DNA of 64,000 nucleotides, taken from contig JAAVVG010000009.1 in the NCBI GenBank assembly GCA_012976225.1, positions 434,001-498,000 of the forward strand. The letters run 5' to 3'. Both the position numbers and the translations under genes were made by a program. Shown here in pieces: positions 1 through 13,000 of the stretch. Position 1 is the stretch's first letter. Each line of letters opens with the position of its first letter. The notes beneath the pieces are model-generated. The model was not told the origin of the DNA, searched no databases, and saw only the letters and a list, made by a program, of their open reading frames with translations. Source of the DNA: Golubevia sp. BC0850. Lineage: Eukaryota > Basidiomycota > Exobasidiomycetes > Golubeviales > Golubeviaceae.

Positions 1-209
1 TGCGAAAAGGAATAAAAAGAACATGGAAAAGAAAAACAGACATAAAAGAACATTTTGTGGTTTATAGAGAAAGAGAAGAAGAGAGTAGATTGTGTCTTGC
101 TGGAAGAAAAGTCATCTCGGAATTAAAACTAAAGTTTCCACTTGATCCCAATCTTTCGCTCCTTTCGTAGAAAAAGTCGATTGATGTAATTTGATTTTGG
201 ACGTTCGAT

Positions 210-988
210 TTAGGCCTTAACGGCTTGAGGAGCAGCTGGCTTGTCCTGCTGGGCGGCGGCGACAGCTGGGTTGACCTTCTTTCCATCCTTGTTGTATCTG
301 ACTCTTGGAGGTGGGGCACGGTTGCGACGACCTTCACGAGAACGGACACGAACAACGTGAGCATGAATAGCACATGAAATACAGTAGTGGAGCTTGATGT
401 ATAGCTTTGGTAGAGCGTATTCTGAAGTGGGAGGAGTTGGTGGGAGGGACAGTCGATGGTCAGTCTTTCGAAGTCTCTCAGATCAAGGCCTCCAATTCCT
501 CCAAATCAGCTCCAACTGAGTAATCTTAACAATTCCAGCTAGTGCATCTGCACTTAGAACGGCTAACCTTGGATGGGGGCTATAAGAAGCTTCTTGCCCA
601 AATCAAAGGCAAGCCATCTCAACTGATTTTGGCGAGACCTAAATCGACTTTTTGAGTTTATGCCAAGTTCATAAGTTCATTCCAGAGCTTTCCTGCGGTC
701 TCTCGATGTGCAGCAACCTTCAAACCCTTTCACTCCTCCTTTCAACCACCGACCACCCGACCATCTCCAGTCTCATCTCGACTCTCCCAGTTCCTCTAAA
801 TACTCACCAGTGTAAACGGAAGCCTCACTCATATCCCTAACAGCAGCAGCCTCAACAATGTTTCTGACAGTGAACCTCTTGATAGCCTTGTCCTTTGGGC
901 ATGCACGGGCACAGTTGGAACAACGGATGAATGGGACGGATCCACGACCGTGGTGGGCGCGACCGTTGTTTCTTCTCTTTTTAGTCAT
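210..988 (-). CDS. RPS26: 40S ribosomal protein eS26
   Basis: Small-subunit ribosomal protein eS26, which sits near the mRNA exit channel. Two exons (808-988 and 210-421) join across a GTGAGT intron with a CAG acceptor to give 130 residues. The start [16 protein letters not shown], the zinc-binding cysteines ([17 protein letters not shown] and [10 protein letters not shown]) and the [11 protein letters not shown] core are the conserved eS26 blocks. The C-terminal tail ([20 protein letters not shown]) is longer than the human one. The start codon directly follows a pyrimidine-rich TTTTCCAG, so an intron in the 5' leader is likely. It belongs to the 40S subunit and neighbours no other ribosomal gene here. 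Confidence 0.96.
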
Positions 989-1566
989 CTGGAAAATGAG
1001 CAGATAGGAAGAGAGCGAGATGAAGTAGGTTAGAACCAGAATCGCTGTTGAATTGGAGGCAGCTGGGCGAGGGCGCGGCAATTTGCAGTTGGGTCTTCGA
1101 GTTCGACTTCGACGTTGAAATTCGGAACTTTGGAGATTGAGAAATGGTTAAAGTTGATAGAAGCAAGAAGAGGAAGGAAAAGAGCAGAGGTCCATCTCCC
1201 CCCGGCTCATTCCTTCCTGCCTCCAATCCACCAATTTCCAACATTTGCTGTTTGCTCTTCCAAAGCCAGAATTCTAGTTCATCCAACCGTTTTCTATTTT
1301 GCTGATTTGAAAGTGTAGAAGATTGGCCATACGTTCTTGTCGGGTGTCTTTCGAAGAATTTCCCAAGTGAAGAATTTTCATCGTCTTGCAACTTGACGTC
1401 CTCCTCTTGTGGAATCCTGGATTCTTTCTCTTGATCTTCAGTCTTTTTAACCCCCCATTTTCACATTGAAATTGAAACATTTTGGTGCGATTTCACTTAC
1501 CTTGATGGTTGAGAGGAGAAATTCTTCTCACCCATTTTCGAGCTGGTCAAAAGAGGCAGCGTCCAT
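981..1566 (-). CDS. Doubtful small two-exon gene between MIS12 and RPS26
   Basis: I do not recognise this. A short exon (1532-1566) reads [12 protein letters not shown], ends at a GTGAGAAG donor, and joins in phase to an exon beginning at 1416 after CCAG. That exon reads [20 protein letters not shown] and later [20 protein letters not shown], which looks like real, charged, helical protein. The second half (below about 1200) turns pyrimidine-rich and looks like RPS26 promoter, and the frame only stops at 981-983, inside the RPS26 start region. It could be a small gene, a C-terminal extension of MIS12, or part of the RPS26 leader. What is seen is the matching phase; the gene itself is inference. 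Confidence 0.25.
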
Positions 1567-1929
1567 GTGCCCGAGTGCTACATCTGCTTCAAGATCGGCC
1601 CCTAAAATCACAAAGTCGAGACAGAAGCACTGATTGAACAGGGAACATCGGAGGAAATAAAACTAAAGGGCAACTGGAAATTGGAATAAAAGAAGAAGAA
1701 TTGAGGAAGCGAACTCACTTGATACAACAGTGAGGAGAGAGGGAAGGAAAGGAGGGTTCGGGGCAATAAGAAAGGGAGGGCTATGAGAAAATTGAAAAGG
1801 ATCAAAAGAGAACTTGGAAAATATTATGAAAGTACGAGTGACGCGCAAACAGAAGAAGAAGAACTGGGTATGGAGAGTAATGGAATGAACGTCGTGTCCT
1901 CATTGATGTACAGTACAGGCTCATGAGGC
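1567..1929. other. Gap downstream of MIS12
   Basis: No supported gene. It should hold the MIS12 3' untranslated region and polyadenylation site. Open frames here are low-complexity and rich in Leu, Phe and Ser from CT-rich minus-strand sequence. A GTGAGTTC donor-like site lies near 1710, but I could not attach it to a convincing exon. Confidence 0.5.
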
Positions 1930-3588
1930 TCAATTCTGATTCGCCAGTCCTTTGCTTAGCATCTTCCAGAGTCGATCAGAAACAAGAAGGAGAGGGAATG
2001 TGAATGTGAGAACGAACTCGCTGCCTCAAAATGAAAGCAACATCACTCACCTCTACATCCTCCATCTCGCCAATCTTCAAATACCTTTTCTTACTTTCAT
2101 CATCTCTTGCATCTTCATTTCTAAGCCTCTTCATACCAGCATTGCTCTTCCTCTTCCCGCTTCCAGATCCAGAAGACGAAGGTAAATCATCAGATTCCAG
2201 GTCATCGACCGATCTACTCTTTCCTTTTCCTCTTCTATCACCACCTTGGTCTTCCTGAGAAACGATATTAGCAGTAGCTTTATTTGCGTTCCATTTGATA
2301 TAATCTTCTCTATTTGACCAAGGAGTGGTAGCTGAATCTTCCACCTTTACACCATCAGCCTTTTGAGGATCTGAAGCAGAGGCTCCGAGAGGTAGCGAGA
2401 GACTTTGGCCCAAAGGATCCTGAGATCTCAATTCGGTCAAAGCAGCCAATAGTGAAATTGTATCGGCTCTTAGCTTCTTGGCTGATAGTGGCACTGAATT
2501 CGTGAATGCTGGATCTGTTCCAGCTGTATCTGGACGATCTTGAGTTGCTGGAGCCTGCTCAGATAGAATCTCGCTTGACAGTGGATCTCCCAAGAGTAGT
2601 GAGAAGTTTCGATTGAGATGATTGTGTCTTGATAATCTCTTTTGAGATACGCTTTGAGCTGACTGGAGACTTGAACGACATGCTTTGCCCTGTGAACACG
2701 TTTCGGAGCGAGAAACGAACAAATCAGAAACAAGTTGGGGCGTTAGTGAATCCAGAAAGGCAGAGAAGAGGACGCGAGCCCAGAGGGTAAGGAGGGAGGT
2801 TGAAGGGAGGATGGAACGCATTCAGTCGAATCGCAACTCACAGCATTGATCTTCCTCCTCAGCAATCTTTCCTTCTCATTCAAGCTATATGCAAAGCTTT
2901 CTACGTCCACTTCCTCCTCCCCATCGATCCCAATCCCATTCCCTTCCACCTTGATTGGTTCCTCCTGCTTTCCACCAGCCTTCTTCCTTTCCTTCTCACC
3001 TCTTTCCTTCTCTCTCTTCCATTTTCTGAGAGCCCTCTCCTTTTCTTCTTTATTCCTTAAATCCAAGCCCTCATGATGGCTCAAGATCATGTTATCAGCT
3101 TGAGTTTGAGTGACACCACAGACTGATCTGTAAAGGCAGAGTTCGAAGGTGTCTAGTGTATGATCTAGAGCATTCTCAAACAGAGTCAAGATTCCATGGA
3201 CTCCTGATTCTGCTTCTAGATTTGCATCAGCTACTTGTTGAAGGTTCTGCTTGGATTTGGTCTTGGATTTGGGATTGACGAATTTGGACTTGGACTGCTG
3301 TTCTGACTGGTTGATCTTTTCTAATAGATTCTGGAGAGCAAAAGATTCAAAAGTATCACCAATCCTGTAGAGATGTTCATTAGATAGATAGGCAAGTTTC
3401 TCTAGGATCAGCTTGGGCGAGAAACCAAAGTGTTCAGTTAAGATTTCAATGTGCGTTTCTGCTGAGGACACCTCCTTGGCTGGCGGCTGCTGTTCGGTGG
3501 AAGTTGAAGCTGAAGCTGAAGTGGCATTCTTGGATGATGAAGATGATGAAGAACTGGCAGTCTTGTTACTCTTGCTGTTCGTTACCAT
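1930..3588 (-). CDS. MIS12: Kinetochore protein Mis12/Mtw1
   Basis: Subunit of the MIND/Mis12 complex that links inner-kinetochore chromatin to the Ndc80 complex. Exon 1 is 2842-3588, starting MVTNSKSNKT with a Ser-rich stretch. Exon 2 is 2051-2689. The last two codons probably lie at 1930-1935, after a CAG acceptor giving AAT TGA, but this end is uncertain. About 463 residues. Family signals are the N-terminal ILTEHFGFSPKLILEKLAY block, GVHGILTLFENALDHTLDTFELCLYR, the ILSHHEGLDL motif and a C-terminal TPWSNREDYIKWNAN block. Long charged and Ser-rich insertions make it bigger than yeast Mtw1 (289). It lies tail-to-head with PIK1 on the same strand. Confidence 0.85.
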
Positions 3589-4120
3589 TGTTACTGACGT
3601 CTTGAAGAGATGTTTGGGGTGTTGTGGTCAAGAGGAAGGACGCGCCGATGTTGGAATCACGTTTTACGATCTCTCTTCCAGGGATGCGGAAAGGAGAATG
3701 GAGTGAATCTTTTGCCATTGAAATTTGAAAACAAGGCAATTTCCGAATGAAAGAAAGCAGAAGTCGAGGGGGAAGCATCTCGCACAGAGAGACATCTCGC
3801 AAGACAAAACGAAGCTGGCACTAACAGGCGATGGGGCTGAAGATGAAGTCAGAAACCAACAATTGCAAGGTGAAGAAGTAGCAGGAATGATTTTACAAGA
3901 TGCCTTGAGAATAACTGAGAGGGGTTGGTGGAAGAGGAGTTGAGAGAGGAAAAGTAGAAGAGAAAGAGCATCAGTGAAGAGTTCCGTGGATACAAAGCAA
4001 CACCAGACAGCATGAAGATACTCACTATCTGATGAGAGAAAAGTCGGTAGAGAAATGAAGGGAGGAGAAAGCAGCGGAGAGAATTCAGTACCTGTCTCGA
4101 CAGACATCCTGCGTCTCACC
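3589..4120. other. Gap between PIK1 and MIS12
   Basis: About 530 bases between two minus-strand genes, expected to carry the PIK1 3' end and the MIS12 promoter. A minus-strand frame continues open from the last PIK1 exon through this stretch, but its translation is hydrophobic, Ser-rich and unlike the family, so I read it as non-coding. Confidence 0.5.
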
Positions 4121-7100
4121 CTCTTATTGAGTACGCACTGGAATTGATCATAGAGCCTCGTGAAAGCACTTCCTGCAGAACTCAAGACCAGCCTGTCGAC
4201 GAATTCATCACATTGAGAGTGGCTCAAAGCGAGCTGGAAGCGGTCTCGAAGGTTGGCTGCCGTGAGGTCTCCGAGAGCGAAACATGGCAATTTTGAATCT
4301 GAAAGAGTAATCGAGAGATCGAGATTAGATTGGATGTGTCAATCAGAACGACTCACAAGAAAGGTTGGCCTGGGCTCTTCTCCTTACTCACCTTTCTGCA
4401 TCAGCTCGACGATCATGATGATTCTCTCGGCATGTTTCCTCACGTCTCTGAATCCAGATCTCATCAACTTTCTGAACTCTTCGAATTTTGGACTTTCAGG
4501 TCCTCCTAGAATGTCAATGTACTCTTGAGGCATCTTGAAAGGGGCGGCTTCGAATCCAACTCCTCCAGGAGAAATACCTAGCATGAAACCGAAGTCGATG
4601 TCTGGGCGGAGTGGAAGGCAAGCACAAATTGATAAGTCAGTAAGTAGTCAGCACCATAATTTGAGATATCACTTTACTCACGAATCAGATGGCCTTCGTT
4701 GTCCACCAAGATATTTCCGTTGTGTCGATCCTTGATTTGCAGAAGGTAAGAAATGATCGAGTATCCAGCCAAAGATTCCATGAATCTATCTCTCGCTCTG
4801 TTGAACTTGGCAGAAGAGGGTTCACCGAAGGTCTAATGGAAGTAGGAGGGAAGAGAATGGGTGAGTGCGAAGTCTGATGGGGACGCTCTGTTCTTTTTTT
4901 CCTTTGCATCTACTTACATTCAGATAATGATCATAGAGACTATAAGTGGCGATCTTGGCATCGTTGACATGCCTAGAATACGCCTCCTTCTTGATAGAAT
5001 GAACACTCAAAGCATCCGTGATCGTCTCCATCAACCCAGAGTTCTCAGAAGTGACCAAGATCCTGAAGTATCGAGTCCAGCACTTAGAATTGGTCTCTTT
5101 CCAGATCCTACTGAATTCATTCACCAATTGAACAGCCAACTGTTCCTGTCTCAGATCCGCTCCAGTCTTAACGATGACTGAGAAGACATCCCAGTTGGCC
5201 AAGTGCCCGTAAGGACTCGAGGCTCTGATCCTAGCTTTCTTAGAAGACCACGACTCTCTGAACATAGCAGCTGAAGGATCGTCCTTGTTGACTGCTCGAA
5301 GAACAGTAGCTTCGTCTTCCACCCCGTTTCCTGCAGCTCCGCCTCGACGTCTCTGCTTTCCGAGATGCTTGCCTCCTTGCTTCATCCTTTCCATTCGTTC
5401 TTCCTCCAAAGCCATCATCTCTTGCATGATTCGCTTTCGAATGGCTTCCGTGTCTGCGTGAATCAGCCTAGATGAAGAAGCTGAGGTCGTAGTCGCTGGA
5501 CCTGAAGTTGGAATGGACGACGTCACAGCTGTCAAGGAGCTGACGGCTTGAGCCAGAGATGGAGCGGGACTGAAAGATCCACTTTCGGTCGAAGTAGACA
5601 TCCTTGGAGACGAGGCTGCTGTTCCAGAAGTTATCTGACTGCCATTGACCACAACGGGAGCCTTGACTCCCGCGCTGCCTTGACCGACCTCGCTCTTGGC
5701 TCCAGAACTCGTCGCAGCGGCGGTCAAGGTGGAAGCGGCAGAGCTTGCCCAGCTGGTTCCGACGATCCAGCTACTCCACCCACCTTGAGCCGTGGCGCTC
5801 ACGTGAGGGTTGTGAGTGACGATGGGTTGATTGCTAGCGTTGGTGGATTGATTGAGTTGAGCCAGCATGATCGCCGCTGTTCTCATCCTCTCAGAGTATT
5901 CGTCCAAGGAGAAGTCCTTTTTCTTAGAGGCAGCTGTGACGACGGATCCGTTCCTTGCATGAGACCCTGCTCCTAGAGTTGGACTGAGGAGGGTAGATTG
6001 AGAGTTCCCTCTCGTTCTATCAGGTGAAAAGGTAGGTTGTGGCCTTCCTCCCGAAGTAGCGTGACTCCAAGCAGCGTTGTCGTGAGAGAGGTTCATCTGA
6101 GCCAAGTCATCTTCGTCTTCGCTCTCATTGAAGTCTCTCTCTTCTCCAAAGCTAGCTAAGTCCTCTCCATAAGCTTGTTCAGTAAGATCCACCTCCTCGT
6201 CATCTTCGCCATCGAAGGGGATTGAACCCTGCCTTCGAGACATCGAGTTCGAGATGTCTCCGAAGTCTTCGGGTGTCCGGATTTGAAGTCGGGGAGGGAT
6301 TGCAGAGGGCTTGAAGGGTGATGAGGAGATGTCATCGTTCGCGACTTGAGGGTCGGAGGAAGGTGCTGGACTAGAGCTGGCACCGTCTTCCAGAGCCTGA
6401 TTTGCCGTCAGCTTTGGAGTTCCTGGAAGAGCGTTTTCCTCCTTCTGAGCTCCATTGATAGCAGGGACGCCCCGAGTCTCTCCCATCTTCCTCGATTCAC
6501 CAGAGCTGAACATCTCTTGGCTGTTAGTTTCGAATCCTCTGTTGAGAGCAACCTTCCGCCTTCTCTCTTCTTCCTTGACCGCCAGCTTTTTCAAGCTCTC
6601 TCGGTTCCCTCTTCTCTCCGGATCGAAGTCCAAGTCGTTCTTCAGAACCTCCACATGGAGCAAATAGGGAGCTCGATCGGCGGAATTCAACACGACCGCC
6701 TCTGAAGGATTGATCCTAACGACTCTGTGATGTCTCGTTGGAGAAGGTTCCGCTTTCTTTCCTTCTCTTACTTCTTTGAGATAGTGCTGCGATCTTCCAG
6801 CTCCTCCAGTAGGCTTCTCGTCGTCTTGAGCGGCTTCATCTTCCAATCCGTTACTTTCAGCTTCGACTTCGCACCAGAGTGGAAAACAGACTTCAGCAGG
6901 TAACTTGTGATTGAGAGCTGTGAGTTCGGCTCTGAGAGCACTCAGTCTTGCAGGTTTGGGCAGGAGTAGAAGTCTGGCTGAGATGTCTTGAAGGGTGAGC
7001 AAGAACTGCGTCTGGACTCGACAGTAATTCGCTTTGAGCAGCCTCCTCCTTGCATTCATGTCGTATTGAGAGAGAGCCAACTCGGAAGCGTTCATGCCGA

Positions 7101-8933
7101 AAGTTATATCTTCCTTTCCATTTAGTCCTACTGTCGAAGCGAAAGCAGAGAGAGAGCCCCTCTGCTGAGCTATCAGATTCGGAACAGATCTGGAATTGGC
7201 GGCTCTCTGAACGAAAGCTCCTGAAAGTCCACTGTTACGATTGTTCCGATTTCCTGAAGAAGTAGATTTCCTTTGAGGATGCCAGGAGGGAGGAGCTCTT
7301 GCATTGCTTCCAACCTTGGAGTTGGTCGGCTTTTCGATGGAAGAGATCCCCTCGACTCCGAAGGTTTGTCCGAAGACATCACCAACAGCAGCAGTGGCTT
7401 TGTCCCTGAAGTCGTTGAAACCAGTAGCGAAGGAGGCGAAAGGATTCTCCGGTCTTTTCCCTTTGATGGGCGAAGTGGAATTCGCGATGGCTTGAAAGAG
7501 AGAGGAGGGAGAAGTAGCGGAGGAGATGGTGGCTGCCTTTGAAGTTGAGGAAGAGTCGATAGGAGGTGGCTTGGATTTGTACTTGCTGTTATTGCTTGCT
7601 TTGAATTGATGAGGAGAGGTCTTGGTAGCGTTTGAGTTCATCGATTCGTCTCCTAACTCTTCGTCTCCGCTTTCTTCTCCACCTTGAACCTCTCCATCGG
7701 ATCCACTTCCTTCATTTCCATCCTCATCGACTTCGTCATCTTCCTCTGTCTTCTTGCTACTAGCTCCCACTCCACTCCTAGCGCTTTCATTTTCTGGAAG
7801 TCTTCTACCCTGTTGAACCGCAATTCTCCCACTGAATTTGCTGAGGTTGGGCATTCCAGGAGAAGAAGCGAGGACCGATCCCATCCCTACGCAAACAGTT
7901 AATGAGTTTGAAGGTAGTACTTTCAGCCTCACTTTGTTCAAAGTTGAGATGATGAGGTTCTTTGGAACTCCAACAAGAGTCGAACTCGGCGTTGAAGAGG
8001 AGGAAGCGTGGATTGGAGAGGAAGGAGTTTGGACTAGAGACGTTGTGGAGATTGATGACATTGTCATCGAAGTTGTGTTTGATGAGGATAGAGGATCTTC
8101 GAATAAAATTCGTTGACATTGATTGAAGACTCTCTGGCAGACTTGAAAGGATGCGGTGTGTGGATTAGAGGAGAGATCCGAGAGAGCAGCTTGAAAGTAC
8201 CATAGAGTCTGTAGAAGAATACAGACGTGTAAAGGGATCAATCTGAGCATTCCACGAGTATTTGAATGGAGAGAGGAGCAAGGAAGGTTGACAGCTAGAG
8301 AGATACTCACAAGTAACGCTACATGCACCGACCTCTCGCACCGATCCAGTACGAAGCATTCCAATGCCCGGGATTCTGAAGGCTTGGTAATAAGAAGATG
8401 ACTGACAGTTGTCAAGAATTGAAAGGGGATGAGTGACTGTGAGTTATGGTCCAAGGGAGGTGAGCTTCTGCCTCTCCGCTCTCATGCCGGTCCGCTATGC
8501 AACCTCAGTCCTCGCTACCATTTGAACAGAATCATTCGACACAATTTGGGATCCAGGAGAGAAGCAAAACCCCGCTGCAGGTAGGAGAAACCCTCCCTTT
8601 TCCCGCTTCTTCCTTCCTCTTATCAAGTCCTGCTACCAAGTCTCCCTTGCCTCCTCCTCCTCTTTGAACCCTGAAGCTCACCATAATTGAGGCCAGTAGA
8701 ATTCAACATCTTCAGCTGGAAACGCTTGATCCAATTGTTCCACCAAATAATAAGTGATTCCGATATTATCCTGCAAAGAGAAGCAGCAGCAGGAGAAGCA
8801 AGATGGTAAGAGAAGTCGAAATGAAACTTTGATGCAGACGATTAGAACTAACAGAGTAGGTCTTGAGATAAGAAAGAGCCAGATGAGGTGAAAAGTAGTC
8901 TGAATGAAACAGTCTCAGAAGTAGAGAAGCCAT
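4121..8933 (-). CDS. PIK1: Phosphatidylinositol 4-kinase, Pik1/PI4KB type
   Basis: Makes PtdIns4P at the Golgi (and nucleus) for secretion. I resolve exons at 8853-8933, 8682-8770, 8311-8401, 4918-8208, 4682-4832, 4392-4601 and one starting at 4298; about 1,360 residues. The start [20 protein letters not shown] and the N-terminal helical (lipid kinase unique) domain with [23 protein letters not shown] and [11 protein letters not shown] match Pik1. A long Ser/Asp/Glu-rich disordered middle follows. The kinase domain shows [16 protein letters not shown] (ATP lysine), [10 protein letters not shown] (catalytic loop) and HIDFGFML (Mg-binding DFG). It closes with [17 protein letters not shown] and TRLYDQFQ. 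The last codons are unresolved: the usual short tail after YDQFQ is not visible, so the left boundary is approximate. Introns are confined to the conserved ends. Confidence 0.93.
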
Positions 8934-10008
8934 GATCTTCGAGACAGCTCAAGGGGATTGATTGGTCTGCAAGTTTTGTTAGATGGAGGTTTGGAGTTGA
9001 GATGATCGATAGACTTGCGAGCCAGGTTTCAAAAACGCACCATGGAAATAAGGATAGGAAGCTTTGGAGTTGTACTGAGAAGGCTTAGAGTGGAAAGGAG
9101 AGCGAACTGGCAGCTGGTGGATAGAGCAAGAGACTTTGAAGCTCCTCTTCACTTTGATGCTCTGGCTATCGTTGAAGCTGTATGGTTTGAGGAAATAGAG
9201 GTAAACTTCCGAGCTTTTGAATTGTTGTTGCAGCGTGAATTGGAAAGTCAAGGAAGGAAGTCGGATGAGTTCTCCATCTTTATTAGGCAAAGGTACAGAG
9301 CGTCCTCGCACAAGCCAGTCAATAAGAAGAAATTTTCGAATCGACTGCCAGTTCCAAGACTTTGTATTGTAAACATTTACTTGAACGTACCGCACAAAAA
9401 GGTTTGATCTCAAGAAGTTGAATGGCTCTGAGAAGAGACCCTTCGCCATTCAACCGGGCGATTGGAGATTTGGAGGTGCTCGAGACGTCGACCTGTGCAA
9501 CTTTCCAACCCTGAATTAGACACGTGGATCACCAGGTTGGAATGAGAAATGGACAGAAGGAAGTTCCGTCTTCAAGGGCCCTCTAATTCGATGCGGACAA
9601 GTGAGAGAGAGACTTGCTCGAGAGGAAAGCAGATAGGCCTGACCGGTTGACCACTGCAAGCTGCAAGGTATAATCCAGTGGGGGGGGGGCCGATAAAAAT
9701 ATCGGAGAAACTCAAAAAAGCTGACAAGTGGCGGTACGCTTGCTCTAGCCTCAGGATTCAACCTCGGTTTCACCCCCTTCTTTTCGCAGATGTCCGCAAT
9801 AGCGCAAATGGCGGCCCCGTCGCTCCTCATTTTTCTTGGCCTTTCAAAAACATTCTTTGTCATCTTTGGTTGTTGGACAAAGTCAAACTAGAGCCTCCTC
9901 GCCTCCTCCTGTCCTTTCCCTTCTCCATCATCACCTCTCTTCACTCTCTCTCTCCCCCTCTCTTCCCCCTCTCTTCCCCCAAACCCCTCCCCCTCCTTCC
10001 CCTTCTCG
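8934..10008. other. Unresolved gap with overlapping ORFs
   Basis: Over 1 kb between the PIK1 start and a plus-strand secreted-protein gene. Two long frames overlap antisense: plus 9040-9407 (ATG start, rich in Arg, Glu, Leu and aromatic residues) and minus 8979-9449 (ATG start, rich in Ser, Tyr and Lys). Neither matches a family I know. I cannot choose between a small orphan gene and promoter DNA. A run of ten G lies at 9680-9689, and 9890-10008 is strongly CT-rich on the plus strand, as is usual just upstream of a fungal start codon. Confidence 0.4.
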
Positions 10009-13000
10009 ATGCTTCTATCCTTTCCAATCGCTTTCGCTTCTCTCATTCTGGTTGGATTCGCCCTGGCTGGTCCTCTTCCGGAAGATCTTTCTTCTGCGAT
10101 GCTCTCACCTGAAAATTGTTCTTCAAGAGCTTCAAGCCCAGTCCAACTCAATTCTAGAGGATCCTTGGACTCTCCACCTCCAACTTTCAGTCTCGAGAAA
10201 AGAAGTAAGCCGGAGTATACTGTTAGAAGTGGTTGCCGCCGCGCAACCCAACAAGATTTCCATGCCATGTCGAACCAGCAAATGACATATTTCGCCGGAC
10301 GAATCAACGAAGTCACCGACTATCACATTTGGGATGAGAATCCGAAACAAATCGGAGCTCTGAGATCCAAATGGTTTCAAGAAAACGACGCCTGGAATGG
10401 AGCTAGAGTTCAACTACCTTCTCAATATGAGATAGACAATGGGATGAAGGCCGCCATGATCTGTCTAGATGGATCGAAAGCTCAGTTCGACGACCTCGTA
10501 GAGAATCCTGCAGATTGTTCCTCTACCAGCTATACTCTCAGTGGAGAGCTGTACGACGAAGGCAGTACTGTACAAATCACCGTGGACCAAGGTGAGTTGT
10601 AGATTTGGCACCCGCATCTCACCTCAACGATTCTCACCCTTCTTTGAACTCTCCTCCTCCATCACCTAGGCTATACCGTGTCAAGTTCGATCACAGAAGA
10701 GACTAGCTCATCTTTCTCAACCAGTATCGAATCAGGAGTTGACGTTGAATTCGGGGTCGCCAAACTTACTGAAAAAGTGTCTCTAGGGTTTACGTGAGTC
10801 TCTTGTCTGACCTTCTCTCAGCCCCAAATCAACGATTGGCTGAGATCTCGTTTCTCTCTCTCTCTCTCTCTTTAGAACTGGAACGAGTCACGGTACTCAA
10901 GTCATGAAAGATCAGTCGATTCAAAACTCCGCGAGTATCACTGTCAGCCCACCATCTGGTTACTCGTGCGGTCTAAAGATCAGTCAAACGTCTTGTGAGT
11001 CTGGGAAAGCTCTTTGAAATTGATCTGGAATTCCATTTCTTACTGCTAATCTGGTCGGCTGAGCTCGAGATACTGTAAACATCAACCCTGACTCACCTTG
11101 TCTCTCCCTCCCATCCCTTTCCAAAGGTACCGGATCTCTTTAGTATAGAGTTCCTTATGTATTCAGTGGAGATTTGATTCTTCGCCTCAACGATAGTAAG
11201 CTCAAATCATCGATGAAAGGCCTCCGACCTTCTGTTTTCTCAGCTGACATGACTTGCTCTCCACCTTCTACTCTACGACCTTCTCCTAGATCGTTGTATG
11301 AAGGCTGATTCAATGTGAGTAATTTCTATGTTTTTCACCACTGAGTTCTTTCATTTCGTTGTTTCTAAAGGTGACACTGAATTGTGGAATCGTAACGCCG
11401 GAGTCTTTTCTCAAAGTCCGGGACCAGGAAGCGAAGTCAACTTTGGGTGAGTATTAAGAAGCTTTTCTTCTTTGGGGAAGAGTAGTAAGCTGGGAGAACA
11501 AAAAGGGAGAAGAGAGAGAAGCTAAACTCTTGCTCTCGCCCGTTGTCCTTCTCAACAGTCAAACGAGCGTCGACTTCAGTATCGAAACTCCTTACCACGA
11601 AGCTCATGCTCAGCTCTTTTTCAAGTTGGTGAGTTTGATTTGCCTTACTGTTCTGACATTTTCAGAAAGAGCTGATCCCTTCTTTCGTTGATCCCTTCTT
11701 TCGTTCTTTCGCAGTGCCTCCCTGGGCAGCAACCTTTTCGCCAGAGACTCCGATTCTACAATACCCTCAGGAGGCTAGAACTTTAAGTGAGTAACTTCTC
11801 AGAAGCTATGAGAGTGAATTTGGCCTTCGTTACGGAACTTTCAAGCTCACTCCCTCTCTTTGCTATTTCAGGCGCTGGATACACCGTTGGCTACGTTTCT
11901 AAGTGTCTCGACTCTCAATACGGAACCTGTGTCATCAAGAACATTATCTCTAGAAATGCTGGCTCCACCTTCAAGTTCAAGCAAACCGGAGAATCAGGGA
12001 GCCCTGTTCAGACCTTTGATTTCTCCAACGGAGGTCAGCAGTGGCCGGAGAGTGATAGGTTGACTTTCATTCTCAGCTGTAAAGATTTTTATGGGAACAG
12101 GTGAGTAGTAGCCGATCTAGAAAAGGTAACGACTGACGACTAAATGCTGACCTTCTCCTCGCCTCCTTCCACTTTCCCTCAATCGCCATCGCACCCTTGG
12201 TACTCCACTCTCAGTGGTGAAGTTCCAAACTTTCAAGACGTTGTCAGAGGAGAGATCAACGCTGAAACTATTACTGCTCAGACCTCTACTTTCACGCTTC
12301 ATTCTACTACCAAATATCTTTTTACTTCAATTCAAACCTATCTGACTTCCGTCATCACTCCCGTCGTAACTTCCACCTTAAAGACCAACACTCTCTTTAC
12401 TAATACCGTCTTCACTAGAACTGAAACATTGACTACTTTTAGAGCAGCTAGAATCACCAAGACCAAGCATTTCACCGCTACTAAAACGATTCCAAGCAAA
12501 ATGATTAAGACGATTCATCCCACGGTAACTCCATCGGTTTCTTTAAAGACTACGATTAGTACCCGCCATCCTAGAACCACAATTACTTCTACTATCAAGT
12601 CTGAAACTTCTATTGCAAAAGAAACGTCTATAAAGCTCAAAACCTCCACGATCCTCAAGACTCTTAAACCGACTACACGCTCTGTCGCCACCCCAGTAGC
12701 TCGCAACGAGTTGTTGGAAGCTCCAGATCGTCGTAAAGTGGATACTACAACGACTAATACAGACTTTACAGCTATTCATGTAGCTACTGATTTCCGTAAC
12801 ACTGCTACTGACGAGCTTTCTTCAACTACGACATTAATTGACTATACAGGGGTCGCTTTAGCCACTTTGAGCTCTACTAGCACGGTCTTCGACCCTCATG
12901 GAACTCAGATTACGTCCGGTATCTTCTCTGGAATAAGTACTAGAGTTCTTCAATCGTGGGTGCTCTACGTTCGACGAGCATCAGTGGCAGGTCTTCGACA

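Noticed and set aside
3664-4110. Open frame continuing from the last PIK1 exon
   Set aside because: The translation is hydrophobic and Ser/Cys-rich and unlike any Pik1 tail; Pik1 proteins end soon after the YDQFQ block.
8402-8454. Upstream extension of the third PIK1 exon
   Set aside because: It opens with a non-ATG codon, and the conserved join C-HLLITKPS fixes the acceptor at 8401.
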